Shown: positions 31,652-41,083 of the stretch, piece after piece
How positions within the stretch are numbered: the stretch's first letter is position 1
How the letters are laid out: each line of letters opens with the position of its first letter
Source of the DNA: Alcaligenaceae bacterium
Lineage (GTDB): Bacteria; Pseudomonadota; Gammaproteobacteria; Burkholderiales; Burkholderiaceae_B
Assembly: GCA_013416395.1 (NCBI GenBank)
Contig: JACCEP010000017.1
Span: 1-64,000 of the forward strand
Reading direction: 5' to 3'
Length of the DNA stretch: 64,000 nucleotides
The notes under the pieces: model-generated
What the model saw: only the letters and a program-made list of their open reading frames with translations
Told to the model about the DNA's origin: nothing
Databases searched by the model: none
Made by a program: the position numbers and the translations under genes

Positions 31652-31724
31652 GAGCCGTATGCGGTAATTCTGCACGTACGGATCTGTGCGGGGGGCATCG
31701 GGAAACCGGTGTCCCTACCGCGAC
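31652..31724 (+). ncRNA. Group II intron 3' end: domains V and VI (remnant)
   Basis: GAGCCGTATGCGGTAATTCT leads into GCACGTACGGATC (domain V: 31652-31684), then GGGGGGCATCGGGAAACCGG and TGTCCCTACCGCGAC (domain VI). The order, the GNNA-type tip and the ending CTACCGCGAC match bacterial group II introns. The domain V stem has one G-A mismatch near its base. The rest of the intron is missing upstream on this strand, so it cannot splice. Confidence 0.7.
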
Positions 31725-31787
31725 CATTTGATCGTCTCATTCTTCTGACGGCTAGACAGTGGCTGCAGAAATTCTCTTGATCTACGC

Positions 31788-34700
31788 CTATTGAAAGTTG
31801 GGATATAGTATCCGCTCAACATCGCGCATAGTAACGGGTGTATCTTCCAGCATAGCTGTCAGTTGCAGCTGCTCTATCAGCTCAACGTTATTGATCCTGG
31901 CATTCATTTTCGCCTGTTCATTAAAGGACTGGTTTGTTATGCAGACTAGATCAAACTTTACGCTTGGGTATTGCTTGGAATAAAAGGCACGTCCGCCAAC
32001 CACTTCCTTTATTGCCTCCCAATTCAGTTTACGCCCCTCTGCTCCCGATGATTTCGCCTGCACGAGCAGGCCTGATCCGCTCGAACGAGGAAGTGCGACA
32101 ACGTCGATTCCGTTATCCCTGGAGCATGGAGTGAGTCGAGCATCGTACCCTCGCTTTGCGTATAAGGCTGTAATGAGGGCTTCAAAGTGAGCCCATTCCA
32201 TGGTTCGTACAGCCTCGAGCGTAACAAGTTCGTCTTCAAAGGATGTTCCGGGGGGGGAAGTGTCCTCTATGTTGAATTCACCTGGAGAGAGCTCACCAGC
32301 GCCATTTAACATGTCGTCAGCCAGTATCCGTTTAGAGGACAGCAACTGGTCCAGCCTGACATCGAACGTAGTGAAGTCATCAGCACAGACTACAGGATAG
32401 TAGACATAGACATCCTTCTTCTGCCCGATACGATACGCACGGTCGGTGGCTTGGTCCTCCTTAGCTGGATTCCACGTACGTGTGTAGTGCACTACATGAT
32501 TTGCCGCCTGAATATTTACGCCAAAGCCAACCGCAATAGGTGAAAGAATGATGACGGCGAAGCCGGGCTTCTGTTGAAAAGCTCTGAGCCTTTTTTGTCT
32601 GCTTTGAGAATGCGAGGTCGAAGTTGTTGTGTCCCCGTTAATGATGTCTGGCTTAAACTCAAAAACCTCATCTATGTAGTACTGCAGCAGTCGCTGAATG
32701 TTACGAAACTCGCAGAATACAATGACTTTTTCGCCCTTTTTCTGAATTTTCGCTAATTCAGCCAAGAGCCAGTGGAGCTTGGGTGCACGGCGTCTGTACT
32801 CTGCCAATGGTTCTGGCTGGAAGATGGTTAATCCATGACGGCGCGGGTCAGTGCAAATGAGACGAAGGTAATGAAGAAGACCCAAGTGATTCTTGAATGG
32901 AACAGTCGCCCCGGGGTTATTTCGTTGTTTGAATAGTTCTATTGCCTCGCTATAGAGTTTCCTCTGTGTCATAGAAAGTGGGAGCGTCCGGCAGGCCTCC
33001 ACAACGATTTTCTTCGGCAAGTCCTTAGCAACTTCACTTTTAGTACGTCGGAGAATCTGAGGTTCAATAAGCCGGCGAAGCTCTTCGGTTTTCGCCTTTT
33101 CTTCATCTGTGCGAGCTTCAATGGGCCTGCGGTACTGTCGTCCGAACTCATTGAGGGCTCCCAGGAGCCCAGGTTGAACAAAGTCGAACAGACACCAAAG
33201 GTCTGCGAGCGTATTCTCGACGGGAGTGCCGGTGCAAGCAATCTTAAAGTCAACATTTTGCTTCTTCGCGGCACGAGTCACCATTGCGGCGGGGTTTTTG
33301 ATTTTCTGTGCTTCATCACAAATCATCATCGACCACTTTTGTGACGCGAACGAGAACTCAAGATCACGCAAGGTCTCATAGGTCGTTAATACAATGCGCG
33401 AACTACCAAGCCAACCGGGTTTAAGAAACTTGGTTAACCCATCCTCGTTGCGTAGCCTTTCATCGATGTTTTCCCGAGACACCCGAATGCGCGTGAGCCC
33501 CTCTCCGTATGCCGTTAGAAGGGGTAGAGACCCAGGCACAAAAAACTTATCTACTTCCTCTTTCCAATTCTCAAGTAACGAAACCGGGGCAACAACCAGC
33601 ATGGGAGCAATCTCGGAATCTTTTTCGATGGCCCATGCCATTAGGGTAAGAAGCTGAAGTGTTTTTCCCAACCCCATGTCGTCAGCAAGAACGGCACCTC
33701 GACAGTTGTAGTTCAAATGCGCTTCGAAAAGAGTCTGTAGCCAAGCAACTCCTTCTTGTTGATGCGGCAGTAGCGCGATTTCTGGGCGCAGTGAAGAAGG
33801 TAGTTGAAGCGTGTGCCCAGAGGTTGACAGCGCATTTCGCCGCTCCTCAATGTAATCAACGCCCTGAATATTCGAGTGTATAACTGGGCTCTTGCGTTTT
33901 ACTGGAGAGATTGGCTCCGCAGCTGGTAAGTTTCTAGGGTTCAGGGTTCCGTTTTGTGCATCATCTAAGACGTTTCTGAATGTCTCGACAACACGCCTGG
34001 CCTCCGCTACAGGCATCCTGGTAGGGGTGCCCGTCACGCTTATGTCTGGCCTGCCTGCCGCCTCTGCCTCCGACAATTCCTGTTCAATGTTTCTCAGCGC
34101 TTCTGGGCTGATCGGCATCGATACTATTTGAGACTCGCCTTCAGGTATCCAGGAAATGATATTAATTAGGTTCTCGGGGAACCAGCCATCTCCTTCGACT
34201 TTCTTCGCTATGTATGGCGAGTAGTATGGCTTTTCAAAGCCGATTTCCTGTATACGGGATGCATAATGCGTTAGGTCATAAACATGGTCGTAGGAGATAA
34301 GAACCTGCGGCTGGTGTCGCTTGGCCTGAGCCTCTTCGAGATCCCTCAAGTGTATTTGTACGTCACCTTGAAGCTCTAAATCGAAACCTCGCCATGCCAA
34401 TAACTGAAAGTGTCGATCCAGCGCCCGCTTCAGGGCTGTGATAAAGCTCGCCAGTTCCGAGTCATCAAGCCAGACTGTCTCTGACGAGGCGAGACCCTCC
34501 ATTGATGCGGTCTCTATCAGTAAGCCTACTTTCTGTGGATACCCAAGTTCATCCCGTTCAATTTGAGGTAAAAATCGTTCATAGCCTAACCCTGCCGCAG
34601 AGCGTGCAGTTTCGAACTGCTCCTCATCGATGACTTCATTTGCATCGGGACCGAGCACTGCATAGGGGTTCAGAGCAAATGCTTGTGCACGAACTCCAGC

Positions 34701-35528
34701 AACTCGCCGGCTCGGAAGTCGCTTCATCTCCTTCAGTACAGTGCTGACTTTTGGCGATATGACAATCTGGACTACGCCATCCTCTGTTGGAATGTCGTAG
34801 CGGTCTTGAACGCTGCTTTGGCGATCAAACCTCTCAAGCCAATCTGCGGGGGCCCCCGCAAAAGTTGGTTGTAGTTCAACGACGGTATCGCTCCCAACTT
34901 GCGATTTACGAAATCCAATCTCAAGTTTTTCTGGGGTCAGCACTACCGTCTTATGCAGGAATGAATCCAGATTTGCGGAAGCGGCCACAGCTAATCGACG
35001 AATTCTCCCCCAAGCCAAGCGATGGGCTTGACCATTGCGCTCTGATGTGTCGCGCAGAGCAAAGACTTTAACCTCCCGGAAAAGCGCCCAATTGGCAGGT
35101 GCCAAAAGTACCCGTACTCCTTCGCACGTAAGCACAGCGCCCTGGATAAACGCATCATTTGTGGGCGAGGTTTCGATCCGCCAGTCACTAATCGCAATGC
35201 TAAAGTTGGAGTCCTCAAGTGAACCCCTGCTCGACAGCGAGCAGCTGACCTGGCGGATGGGTGGAAGCTCAAGCATGATACGAGTTTCATCATGCTCCTG
35301 CTGGCCCTTTAGGCTGTAAACCGCGTCCCACGGAAGGAGAACCCCACCATCTATTGGCAGGGTATAACCTTCTTCCTCCAGTTGCTCAAGCCAGCCACCG
35401 ATCAACACCGACGTTAGAGGCCGCGCGTCGGGCTCTGGCTCAGTGACAATGCGAACCCCATCAAAAGTTTCATGGGCGTACCATATCTTGCCAGGACGAT
35501 TTTTTTCGGCTTTAAAGAATCGAAACAT
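31788..35528 (-). CDS. zorD: ZorD: Snf2-type helicase with C-terminal Mrr-like nuclease
   Basis: A 1246-residue protein. After a large N-terminal region, the Snf2 core starts near residue 620: motif I LADDMGLGKTLQLL, motif II MICDEAQKIKN, motif III CTGTPVENTLADLW, and motif VI QATDRAYRIGQKKD. The last 170 residues form an Mrr-type PD-(D/E)XK nuclease: FEALITALYAKRGYDARLTP, then DNGIDVVA and LLVQAKSS as catalytic strands. In Zorya type I, ZorD is the nucleolytic effector that degrades invading phage DNA after ZorAB senses envelope disturbance. The start ATG at 35526-35528 overlaps the zorC stop (TGATG); an upstream in-frame start would extend into zorC. Confidence 0.93.
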   Translation of the reverse strand: MFRFFKAEKNRPGKIWYAHETFDGVRIVTEPEPDARPLTSVLIGGWLEQLEEEGYTLPIDGGVLLPWDAVYSLKGQQEHDETRIMLELPPIRQVSCSLSSRGSLEDSNFSIAISDWRIETSPTNDAFIQGAVLTCEGVRVLLAPANWALFREVKVFALRDTSERNGQAHRLAWGRIRRLAVAASANLDSFLHKTVVLTPEKLEIGFRKSQVGSDTVVELQPTFAGAPADWLERFDRQSSVQDRYDIPTEDGVVQIVISPKVSTVLKEMKRLPSRRVAGVRAQAFALNPYAVLGPDANEVIDEEQFETARSAAGLGYERFLPQIERDELGYPQKVGLLIETASMEGLASSETVWLDDSELASFITALKRALDRHFQLLAWRGFDLELQGDVQIHLRDLEEAQAKRHQPQVLISYDHVYDLTHYASRIQEIGFEKPYYSPYIAKKVEGDGWFPENLINIISWIPEGESQIVSMPISPEALRNIEQELSEAEAAGRPDISVTGTPTRMPVAEARRVVETFRNVLDDAQNGTLNPRNLPAAEPISPVKRKSPVIHSNIQGVDYIEERRNALSTSGHTLQLPSSLRPEIALLPHQQEGVAWLQTLFEAHLNYNCRGAVLADDMGLGKTLQLLTLMAWAIEKDSEIAPMLVVAPVSLLENWKEEVDKFFVPGSLPLLTAYGEGLTRIRVSRENIDERLRNEDGLTKFLKPGWLGSSRIVLTTYETLRDLEFSFASQKWSMMICDEAQKIKNPAAMVTRAAKKQNVDFKIACTGTPVENTLADLWCLFDFVQPGLLGALNEFGRQYRRPIEARTDEEKAKTEELRRLIEPQILRRTKSEVAKDLPKKIVVEACRTLPLSMTQRKLYSEAIELFKQRNNPGATVPFKNHLGLLHYLRLICTDPRRHGLTIFQPEPLAEYRRRAPKLHWLLAELAKIQKKGEKVIVFCEFRNIQRLLQYYIDEVFEFKPDIINGDTTTSTSHSQSRQKRLRAFQQKPGFAVIILSPIAVGFGVNIQAANHVVHYTRTWNPAKEDQATDRAYRIGQKKDVYVYYPVVCADDFTTFDVRLDQLLSSKRILADDMLNGAGELSPGEFNIEDTSPPGTSFEDELVTLEAVRTMEWAHFEALITALYAKRGYDARLTPCSRDNGIDVVALPRSSGSGLLVQAKSSGAEGRKLNWEAIKEVVGGRAFYSKQYPSVKFDLVCITNQSFNEQAKMNARINNVELIEQLQLTAMLEDTPVTMRDVERILYPNFQ

Positions 35529-37384
35529 CACCCCTCCGATTTCCACCATCCTCGTTTACTGTTTCTATACGTAAACCCCCAGGCACGGAGCACGGGACCA
35601 ATATCTTTATTAGATTCATGCAGATAAACCCACAGGTTCCCATTCTTGTACGTCAAGTCTTTGGTTGAGAGTTCAAATCTCCGGGCAAATTCCTGCAATC
35701 CGGTAAATGAGTACTTCACCTTCAGCCACGCCCTAGGGCCTGCACTTTCGTCAGGATATACATCAAGCTGTGCAGATAAGCTTGCAGCATCTTCTGCAGA
35801 CGTATCGGACAATGCTCTTGCTCTGCTTAAAGTATTGGTGTTCGGAACTGACGACAGACCCTGCGCCTCATGTGTTCCCACCTGTTCACGTCCGTAAGGT
35901 GTCGCGAGCCTCTGTTCTTGTTGCTCGTCAACTCGCGAGTCTCCTCTGCGCGGTATAAGCACTTCTCGTTCAACGGCTGAATTTGGATGAACCCCATATC
36001 CGCTGGCTAGAGTTTGCTCGAACCTATCCTCCCAGCGCGAGAAGCCATGGTTACCGTCCTGGTGCGTGAGCCATAATTTTCGGTGAGAGCGTTTAAGTGA
36101 GTTGTTGGCATCGACGCGCATTACCATGGGTTCTCCATATCTGAAAGGCAGAGAAACGCTAGCGTCGTAGCCATAGCAAGCGTTGCTATAGCCACTGAAC
36201 TCGACGATTACGAGTGGTCCCATACGCATAATGAAGGCATTATTCGACCTGGCCGTGTCATGGAGTGGCGTGACCAATCCGGTCATTTTTTTACGTAACG
36301 CGACGAAATCTGGTGAGTTAGCGCTACTGGCGTCAGAGCCTAATGCGAAGTGAATCTCATCAATAGCGTGAACATACCGTTTCCAAAAATTTAATCGGCG
36401 TGTATCTCCTGATTTATCTTCTGCTAGCAGCGTGAAAAACGCTTCGATGAATGCGAGCTTCAGCCATTCAGTGACCATTTCTCGGGCATCGGCCGACACT
36501 CGTCCCCACCGCATCGAATTTGATGGCAACCAGGGGTTTCCCCACCAGTTCACAGCGGCATCGCGCAAAGGCGGCGCCAGAGGACGTGAGCTGAGCAGCG
36601 CGAATCTGTTCAAGACAATAGCTAGACCGTCGTCCTGTATGCGCTCGTTGTCATGTAGTAGATTCAGCACTTGATACAAGAGTTCGAGAAATTCAGGGTC
36701 GCGCTTCTGAACGGCTGCTTGAACCTGCCCAAGATAAAGCTTATGCATGAACCAAGAGGTATCGGAAATGCACAAGACTTCGCGCAACTCATTGACTTCT
36801 GTCCTGTCTCCAGCTAACAGATTGGGACCGTAGTGCGCTCCGGGGTTCTCTCCGAAAATTGTGGTGTGCTGCTGCAAGGACTCAGCCCAAAGCGGGTTTC
36901 TAGCACCATCCACGACGTTGCCTGCACGTGTACGCAGATACTGCCGCAGATGCTCCCAATTTTCCTGGCCAGTCTTTCTCGCATTCCTATCTTCGGGGTC
37001 ATAAGCGAAATACCCAGAAAGCAGTCCCTGATAACAACGTCGATACTGTTTGGGCGCTGACAGGTACTGGTCTACGCCACGAAGGAGTACGGGAAATCTT
37101 TCTTTGTCTTCAATAATACGCAAACGCTCAGACCCGATCGGCATTGCCACGCCGTATGAGACCAGCCGAGCTTCTTTCAGGGAGTCTAGACGCTTGCTGG
37201 TCCAGAAATAACGTACTGCTTCCTCCTGCAGCGCCCTAGGCACGTAAGCGTTTACTCCTCTGCTTAGGCGCTCTTCGAGTTTGGCGATGTGCTCATCAAT
37301 GTTCTGCTCTGAGCGCCAGGGCCGTGTGAGTACTGAGTCAAGGTTGGCCTGCAATGACGCTTGCAGCTGCTCCAGTGCTTTCAT
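35528..37384 (-). CDS. zorC: ZorC: Zorya DNA-binding EH_Signature protein
   Basis: A 618-residue cytosolic protein. The central part (about 300-450) contains EDKSGDTRRLNFWKRYVHAI and DEIHFALGSDA, which resembles the EH_Signature domain; its conserved Glu and His are needed for Zorya activity in E. coli. The C-terminal 80 residues (LQEFARRFELSTKDLTYKNG, then NLWVYL) form a small separate domain. ZorC is thought to bind DNA near the motor complex and help commit ZorD. The ATG at 37382-37384 overlaps the zorB stop (TAATG), so zorB-zorC-zorD are translationally coupled. Confidence 0.93.
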   Translation of the reverse strand: MKALEQLQASLQANLDSVLTRPWRSEQNIDEHIAKLEERLSRGVNAYVPRALQEEAVRYFWTSKRLDSLKEARLVSYGVAMPIGSERLRIIEDKERFPVLLRGVDQYLSAPKQYRRCYQGLLSGYFAYDPEDRNARKTGQENWEHLRQYLRTRAGNVVDGARNPLWAESLQQHTTIFGENPGAHYGPNLLAGDRTEVNELREVLCISDTSWFMHKLYLGQVQAAVQKRDPEFLELLYQVLNLLHDNERIQDDGLAIVLNRFALLSSRPLAPPLRDAAVNWWGNPWLPSNSMRWGRVSADAREMVTEWLKLAFIEAFFTLLAEDKSGDTRRLNFWKRYVHAIDEIHFALGSDASSANSPDFVALRKKMTGLVTPLHDTARSNNAFIMRMGPLVIVEFSGYSNACYGYDASVSLPFRYGEPMVMRVDANNSLKRSHRKLWLTHQDGNHGFSRWEDRFEQTLASGYGVHPNSAVEREVLIPRRGDSRVDEQQEQRLATPYGREQVGTHEAQGLSSVPNTNTLSRARALSDTSAEDAASLSAQLDVYPDESAGPRAWLKVKYSFTGLQEFARRFELSTKDLTYKNGNLWVYLHESNKDIGPVLRAWGFTYRNSKRGWWKSEG

Positions 37385-38112
37385 TATCGCCCCAACGCAC
37401 AGGTACCAAAGTTTCCGGGTTCCAGAACTTCGGTAGGCTTACGCATTTCGTTAACGCCAAGAAACTGGAGCCGCATCTCGACCCTGCGACTCTTTTCGTC
37501 AGTGTCCTTTGCGGCATTAAATGAGTAGCCACCCACTACAAATAGTCCTCGGACTTGCTTTAACTCATCTAGGGTCATTGGCGTTTCGCTAGGCGTGGGT
37601 GTAGCGAATAGGGCACAAAGCACCCGCTGACTACGTTGAAGACTTAAATCCAAGTTGGCCAGATAAGTGCCGGTGCGGTCGGTAAACCCATCAACTACAA
37701 TTTCTTTCAGAACCCGGCGGCCAAGGTCATCATCGGTTATTTTGAGAATGGCGGGCACAAAATCACGAAGCAGTTTCTCTTGTTCAATCGTCAATGTGGA
37801 CCGAGCAAATGGAAATTGAGCTCGTGAGCCGAAGTCAATGACACTGCGGCTTCGATCAATGGAAATACCTGCAAAGCGTTCTTCTCCCGCGACTTGCTCA
37901 AAGCGGGCAAACATCTTTTCGATGTCCTCTCGATGTGCCTGCTCTACCTGCTCCCGCTCGGTAACGGTTTTCGTGACCGCGAGAAGTGCAACAGACATGA
38001 CTACCAAAAACAGAATCATGAGAGCCGTCATTAGGTCAGCATACGAAATCCAAAAAGGCTTCTCGGCCTCATCGCGAGACCGTCGTGCGGAAGATGAACG
38101 CATTCCAAGCAT
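37384..38112 (-). CDS. zorB: ZorB: peptidoglycan-binding motor stator subunit
   Basis: A 242-residue protein with one transmembrane helix near residues 24-46 (YADLMTALMILFLVVMSVAL), containing the ion-binding Asp (Asp26 by count) of MotB/ZorB stators, and a C-terminal OmpA-like peptidoglycan-binding domain (IVDGFTDRTGTYLANLDLSL, QRSQRVLCALF). Two ZorB subunits sit in a ring of five ZorA. The start gives MLGMRSSSARRSRDEAEKPF, a basic cytosolic tail. It begins 3 bp after the zorA stop. Confidence 0.95.
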   Translation of the reverse strand: MLGMRSSSARRSRDEAEKPFWISYADLMTALMILFLVVMSVALLAVTKTVTEREQVEQAHREDIEKMFARFEQVAGEERFAGISIDRSRSVIDFGSRAQFPFARSTLTIEQEKLLRDFVPAILKITDDDLGRRVLKEIVVDGFTDRTGTYLANLDLSLQRSQRVLCALFATPTPSETPMTLDELKQVRGLFVVGGYSFNAAKDTDEKSRRVEMRLQFLGVNEMRKPTEVLEPGNFGTCALGR

Positions 38113-38115
38113 GAC

Positions 38116-40113
38116 CTACCTCCGCACGCCTGCAGCCCCGGTAAGGCTGACATCCAACTCCTCGATGGAAGAACTCAATAATCCAACAGCTGTGCTCAGT
38201 TTGTTGTGGAAATCAGTGTTCGAACGCTCCAGGGTCTTGATTAGTCCGTCCTGGAATGATCCTTGCGCTCGCGCCAAGACTTCAGAGATATCCTCAAGGT
38301 ACTGTTCTGTATCTTGCTGGGCGACAGCCAATGCTGAGGCTGCAGTCTCGATGCCCTTCATGAAATCCACAGTTAGCGATGCCTCGTGTTTTGCGCTTTC
38401 CACTACCGCCCGAACTTCCGTAAGCAACTGCGTGGTCGCATCGCGATTAGATTTGTAGTCTGCCAATACGGCCTGTAATGCAGATGAAGACACCGTCAAG
38501 GATCCGCTGACTTCGGTCATCTTGTCCGCAACAGTCGCTGCTTGATTCAGTGCTCCAGTCACCTTTTCCCCGGCATTGGAAAATGCTGTTGCCCCCAACT
38601 CTAGCGTCCGCGCGCCGGCGTTCATCTTATCCATCGAGGAGTTTGTCATTCGCTCCAAGGAGGCTACACTTTGCTGCATCTGCTGCGTTGCTGCCGCCAT
38701 CTCTGAGACTACTTGGGCGACTGAGCCACCTAATGATGTAATCATTTCCCCAGTACGGTCAGAAATGTGTTGCTCCCGTTGATGCTGCTTCTCCATCGAA
38801 AGCGCGGACTGCGTCTGAAGTGCCGTGACCATCTCGGTAACTTGTGTGCCTATCATTGATACAGCTTCGCTTAGCTTAGTATTAGTCTCATTATGTGAGT
38901 TTTCTACGGTCTGTTTCATGGACTCAACAAGCGACTGCGTCTGCTGAGTAATTTCTGCCTGGCGATGCTCCATCTGTTCAACAGCATTGGCCATTTTCTC
39001 GGCCATGGTGTCTCCTGATTTCTGGCTGCTTTCCTCTAGTCGACCGACCAATTGATTTAATGATGTGACGGCATCCTGCATCGCTTGAGCACTTTTGTTG
39101 TTCAGGTCTTGGATACCTGCTATTTGCCCGCCAAAAAGCTCATTGAGTTGCTGACTGAAGCTAGTCATGGCATCTTTCATAAGGTCAGCAGCAACATTGC
39201 TCTGATCGCCGCTAGCCTTCGCTACGAGGGCACCAATCTCTTTTAAGGGTTCCTGCAGACTCGCCTCGATGCCGCTAGCGATCTGTCGTCCCAGTTCTTG
39301 TGAGTTCCGGGTCTGGGCTTCAATTTGGCGGTCAGTCAGCTCCTGGAGAAGGACCCTAAGGTCACCCACTAGCGAATCTTTTAGAATTCTTGTCTGACTG
39401 GCCGATTCTTCTGAAGCAGTCACCAGGCGTGAAAGATACTCCTCTCCAGCACCAGCCGAGAAGAGGCTGTCGAGATACTGTGCAATGCGCTCCGTACACC
39501 GATAAAGTGTTGCCAGAAGCAGTTTCTCAAAGAACGTAACGAGCATCGCTACGGTAATGGCCAGAGCAGAGACGAGGAAAGCCTCGAAAACACCGTTGAG
39601 TAAAAACTCGAGGCTCTGTCGAACGCCTGCGGGGTCCTCTGACACTTTGAATGATTGAAGGCCAGAAATAACGCCAAGGAAGGTTCCAATAATCCCTACA
39701 CCGGTGAAAATACCGGGGAAGTGCTTGAAAAATTCTGTTCGTAACCTCGTGTCTACAACATAGCGTTCATTGAAAAACAGTTCAGCTAGCGCTGTGGAGC
39801 GTACTGCGACCGTGATGATCTGGCCATCACGCTCCTCCTTCTGTTCGTGGAGTGTGGCTCGAAACTCATTCCAAAGACTTCTCAGTTTTGGGTCCGAGTC
39901 AAAAATTTTCTGCAAATCACTGCTGTTATTCGATTTTCCTCTGGACAGGCGTTTTAGGACTCTCCCCAAACGAACGCGCAAAAACACCCCTGGCACGAAG
40001 AAAAAGAAGAAAGACACCAAAAACAGCAGGAGCAAGACGCTCCCAGTAGCCATAAGTGTGGGTGGCGCTTGAAGGAGTAGCCCCCAATACTTAAGCAGTT
40101 GCTCCGCCAACAT
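38116..40113 (-). CDS. zorA: ZorA: MotA-like proton-channel subunit with long cytosolic tail
   Basis: A 665-residue protein. Three membrane helices are seen near residues 20-46 (GSVLLLLFLVSFFFFFVPGV), 130-150 (FPGIFTGVGIIGTFLGVISG) and 175-200 (AFLVSALAITVAMLVTFFEK), the MotA/TolQ/ExbB fold. The remaining 450 residues are an almost uninterrupted helical coil with repeating QxxxM/ALxxx patterns (ATQQMQQSVASLERMTNSSM), the intracellular tail that transmits the signal in Zorya. The length is near that of E. coli ZorA (about 700). ATG at 40113 follows GGAGAACGCC. It is the first gene of the four-gene operon. Confidence 0.95.
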   Translation of the reverse strand: MLAEQLLKYWGLLLQAPPTLMATGSVLLLLFLVSFFFFFVPGVFLRVRLGRVLKRLSRGKSNNSSDLQKIFDSDPKLRSLWNEFRATLHEQKEERDGQIITVAVRSTALAELFFNERYVVDTRLRTEFFKHFPGIFTGVGIIGTFLGVISGLQSFKVSEDPAGVRQSLEFLLNGVFEAFLVSALAITVAMLVTFFEKLLLATLYRCTERIAQYLDSLFSAGAGEEYLSRLVTASEESASQTRILKDSLVGDLRVLLQELTDRQIEAQTRNSQELGRQIASGIEASLQEPLKEIGALVAKASGDQSNVAADLMKDAMTSFSQQLNELFGGQIAGIQDLNNKSAQAMQDAVTSLNQLVGRLEESSQKSGDTMAEKMANAVEQMEHRQAEITQQTQSLVESMKQTVENSHNETNTKLSEAVSMIGTQVTEMVTALQTQSALSMEKQHQREQHISDRTGEMITSLGGSVAQVVSEMAAATQQMQQSVASLERMTNSSMDKMNAGARTLELGATAFSNAGEKVTGALNQAATVADKMTEVSGSLTVSSSALQAVLADYKSNRDATTQLLTEVRAVVESAKHEASLTVDFMKGIETAASALAVAQQDTEQYLEDISEVLARAQGSFQDGLIKTLERSNTDFHNKLSTAVGLLSSSIEELDVSLTGAAGVRR

Positions 40114-40384
40114 CAGGCGTTCTCCAATATATATGAATCGTTATCATCTAACCGTCTGCGATGCCTTATCGGAGAAGCCAGCAATCAACCTATTTGCGGA
40201 AAAGTTACCTATTTTTGGATGGGGCTTGGCAACGCAATAAATGATGCGCTTTTTTCGGTAACTTAATCTCTATTTTGTGTAAGCGCGTTTCCGGTGCGCT
40301 AAGGCGTACGTAATTGTAACCTTGGGTGACCATGCCGTACATTGACAAGACTAGCACACCGGATCCTGACCGTGCGAACTGCGG
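40114..40384. other. zorA upstream region
   Basis: AT-richer than its surroundings and lacking genes. It must contain the zor promoter (minus strand); GTAACTTAATCTCTATTTTG near 40257-40276 is a possible core. The word GTGCGCTAAGGCGTACG at 40294-40310 resembles the inner part of Tn3-family inverted repeats (GCACGCTAAGGC), next to a serine recombinase remnant, so it may mark a transposon boundary. This is tentative. Confidence 0.35.
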
Positions 40385-40684
40385 GTGTCACAGTGCATAG
40401 GGTTTACAGGCACGGGCAAATTGCAATTTCATGTCTTTGCGGCATTGGCCGAATTTGAGCGCGCCCTAATCCGTGAGCGTACACGGGCGGGATTGGCTGC
40501 TGCGCGTGCACGCGGTAGGCGAGGCGGCCGTCCTCCTAAGCTTAATGACAAACAGGTGCGCACGATCAAAGCACTATTACGCGACCCTTCCACGTGTGTG
40601 GCGGAGGTTGTCAGGGATTATGGCGTTTCACGCACGACTATTTATAAGCACTGTGGCGTCATTCAGCCACGCCGGGCTGGCTGA
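40385..40684 (+). pseudogene. Serine recombinase (resolvase/invertase), C-terminal part only
   Basis: The frame encodes the end of a Tn3-resolvase/Hin-type enzyme: TGKLQFHVFAALAEFERALI, RERTRAGLAAARARGRRGGR, then the helix-turn-helix LRDPSTCVAEVVRDYGVSRT and TIYKH. The catalytic N-terminal domain (Ser within YxRVS) is missing; the sequence before FTGTGK does not match, so the gene was cut by recombination. It lies about 280 bp from direct repeat A (right copy). Confidence 0.85.
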
Positions 40685-40714
40685 TAGCTGCAGATTAGCG
40701 CGGCTGAGAGATTG

Positions 40715-41017
40715 ATGAGCGAACAAGCGCAAGCGACGAGTTATGGCGTCAAGTTGGCCACAACGGACGCACTGGTAGAGCTAGCCAACGAAGGACGCGC
40801 GCTAGCCAAGGATGAACTTAGGGCACGACTGCCCCATGAATTGCACCGGCTGCTGGGGCTATACCTGGCAGCCTACGGTCAGGATCGCAGTGTTGCGCTT
40901 AGTACCCTTCTTTCGGATATAGAGCAGCTACAAAGAAATATTGAGCAGGCAATCTGTGTTTATATTTCTACACGTCGTAGCTCCTATTCCTCCCTGGTCG
41001 GTGTTGATCTGCACTGA
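40715..41017 (+). CDS. Small ORF truncated by repeat A
   Basis: A 100-codon frame starting MSEQAQATSYGVKLATTDAL, helical (ELRARLPHELHRLLGLYLAA) until about residue 82. The last 18 codons are read from repeat A, so the natural C-terminus was replaced. The family is not recognised. It follows the resolvase remnant by 30 bp on the same strand and may have been its transposon neighbour. Confidence 0.35.
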   Translation: MSEQAQATSYGVKLATTDALVELANEGRALAKDELRARLPHELHRLLGLYLAAYGQDRSVALSTLLSDIEQLQRNIEQAICVYISTRRSSYSSLVGVDLH

Positions 41018-41083
41018 GTTCGAAACCCCATTCAAATTCAGAGATGCGCCAAGGCGCGTCTGGTGGCGCTTGCCGCGCAACGG
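40961..41083 (+). repeat. Direct repeat A, right copy
   Basis: Second copy of the element at 1803-1925, same strand, beginning TTTATATTTCTACACGTCGT. On its right it abuts the Sel1 pseudogene, on its left the truncated ORF; both neighbours are interrupted exactly at its edges. Confidence 0.75.

Noticed and set aside
40385-40684. A functional resolvase
   Set aside because: The catalytic N-terminal domain is missing.
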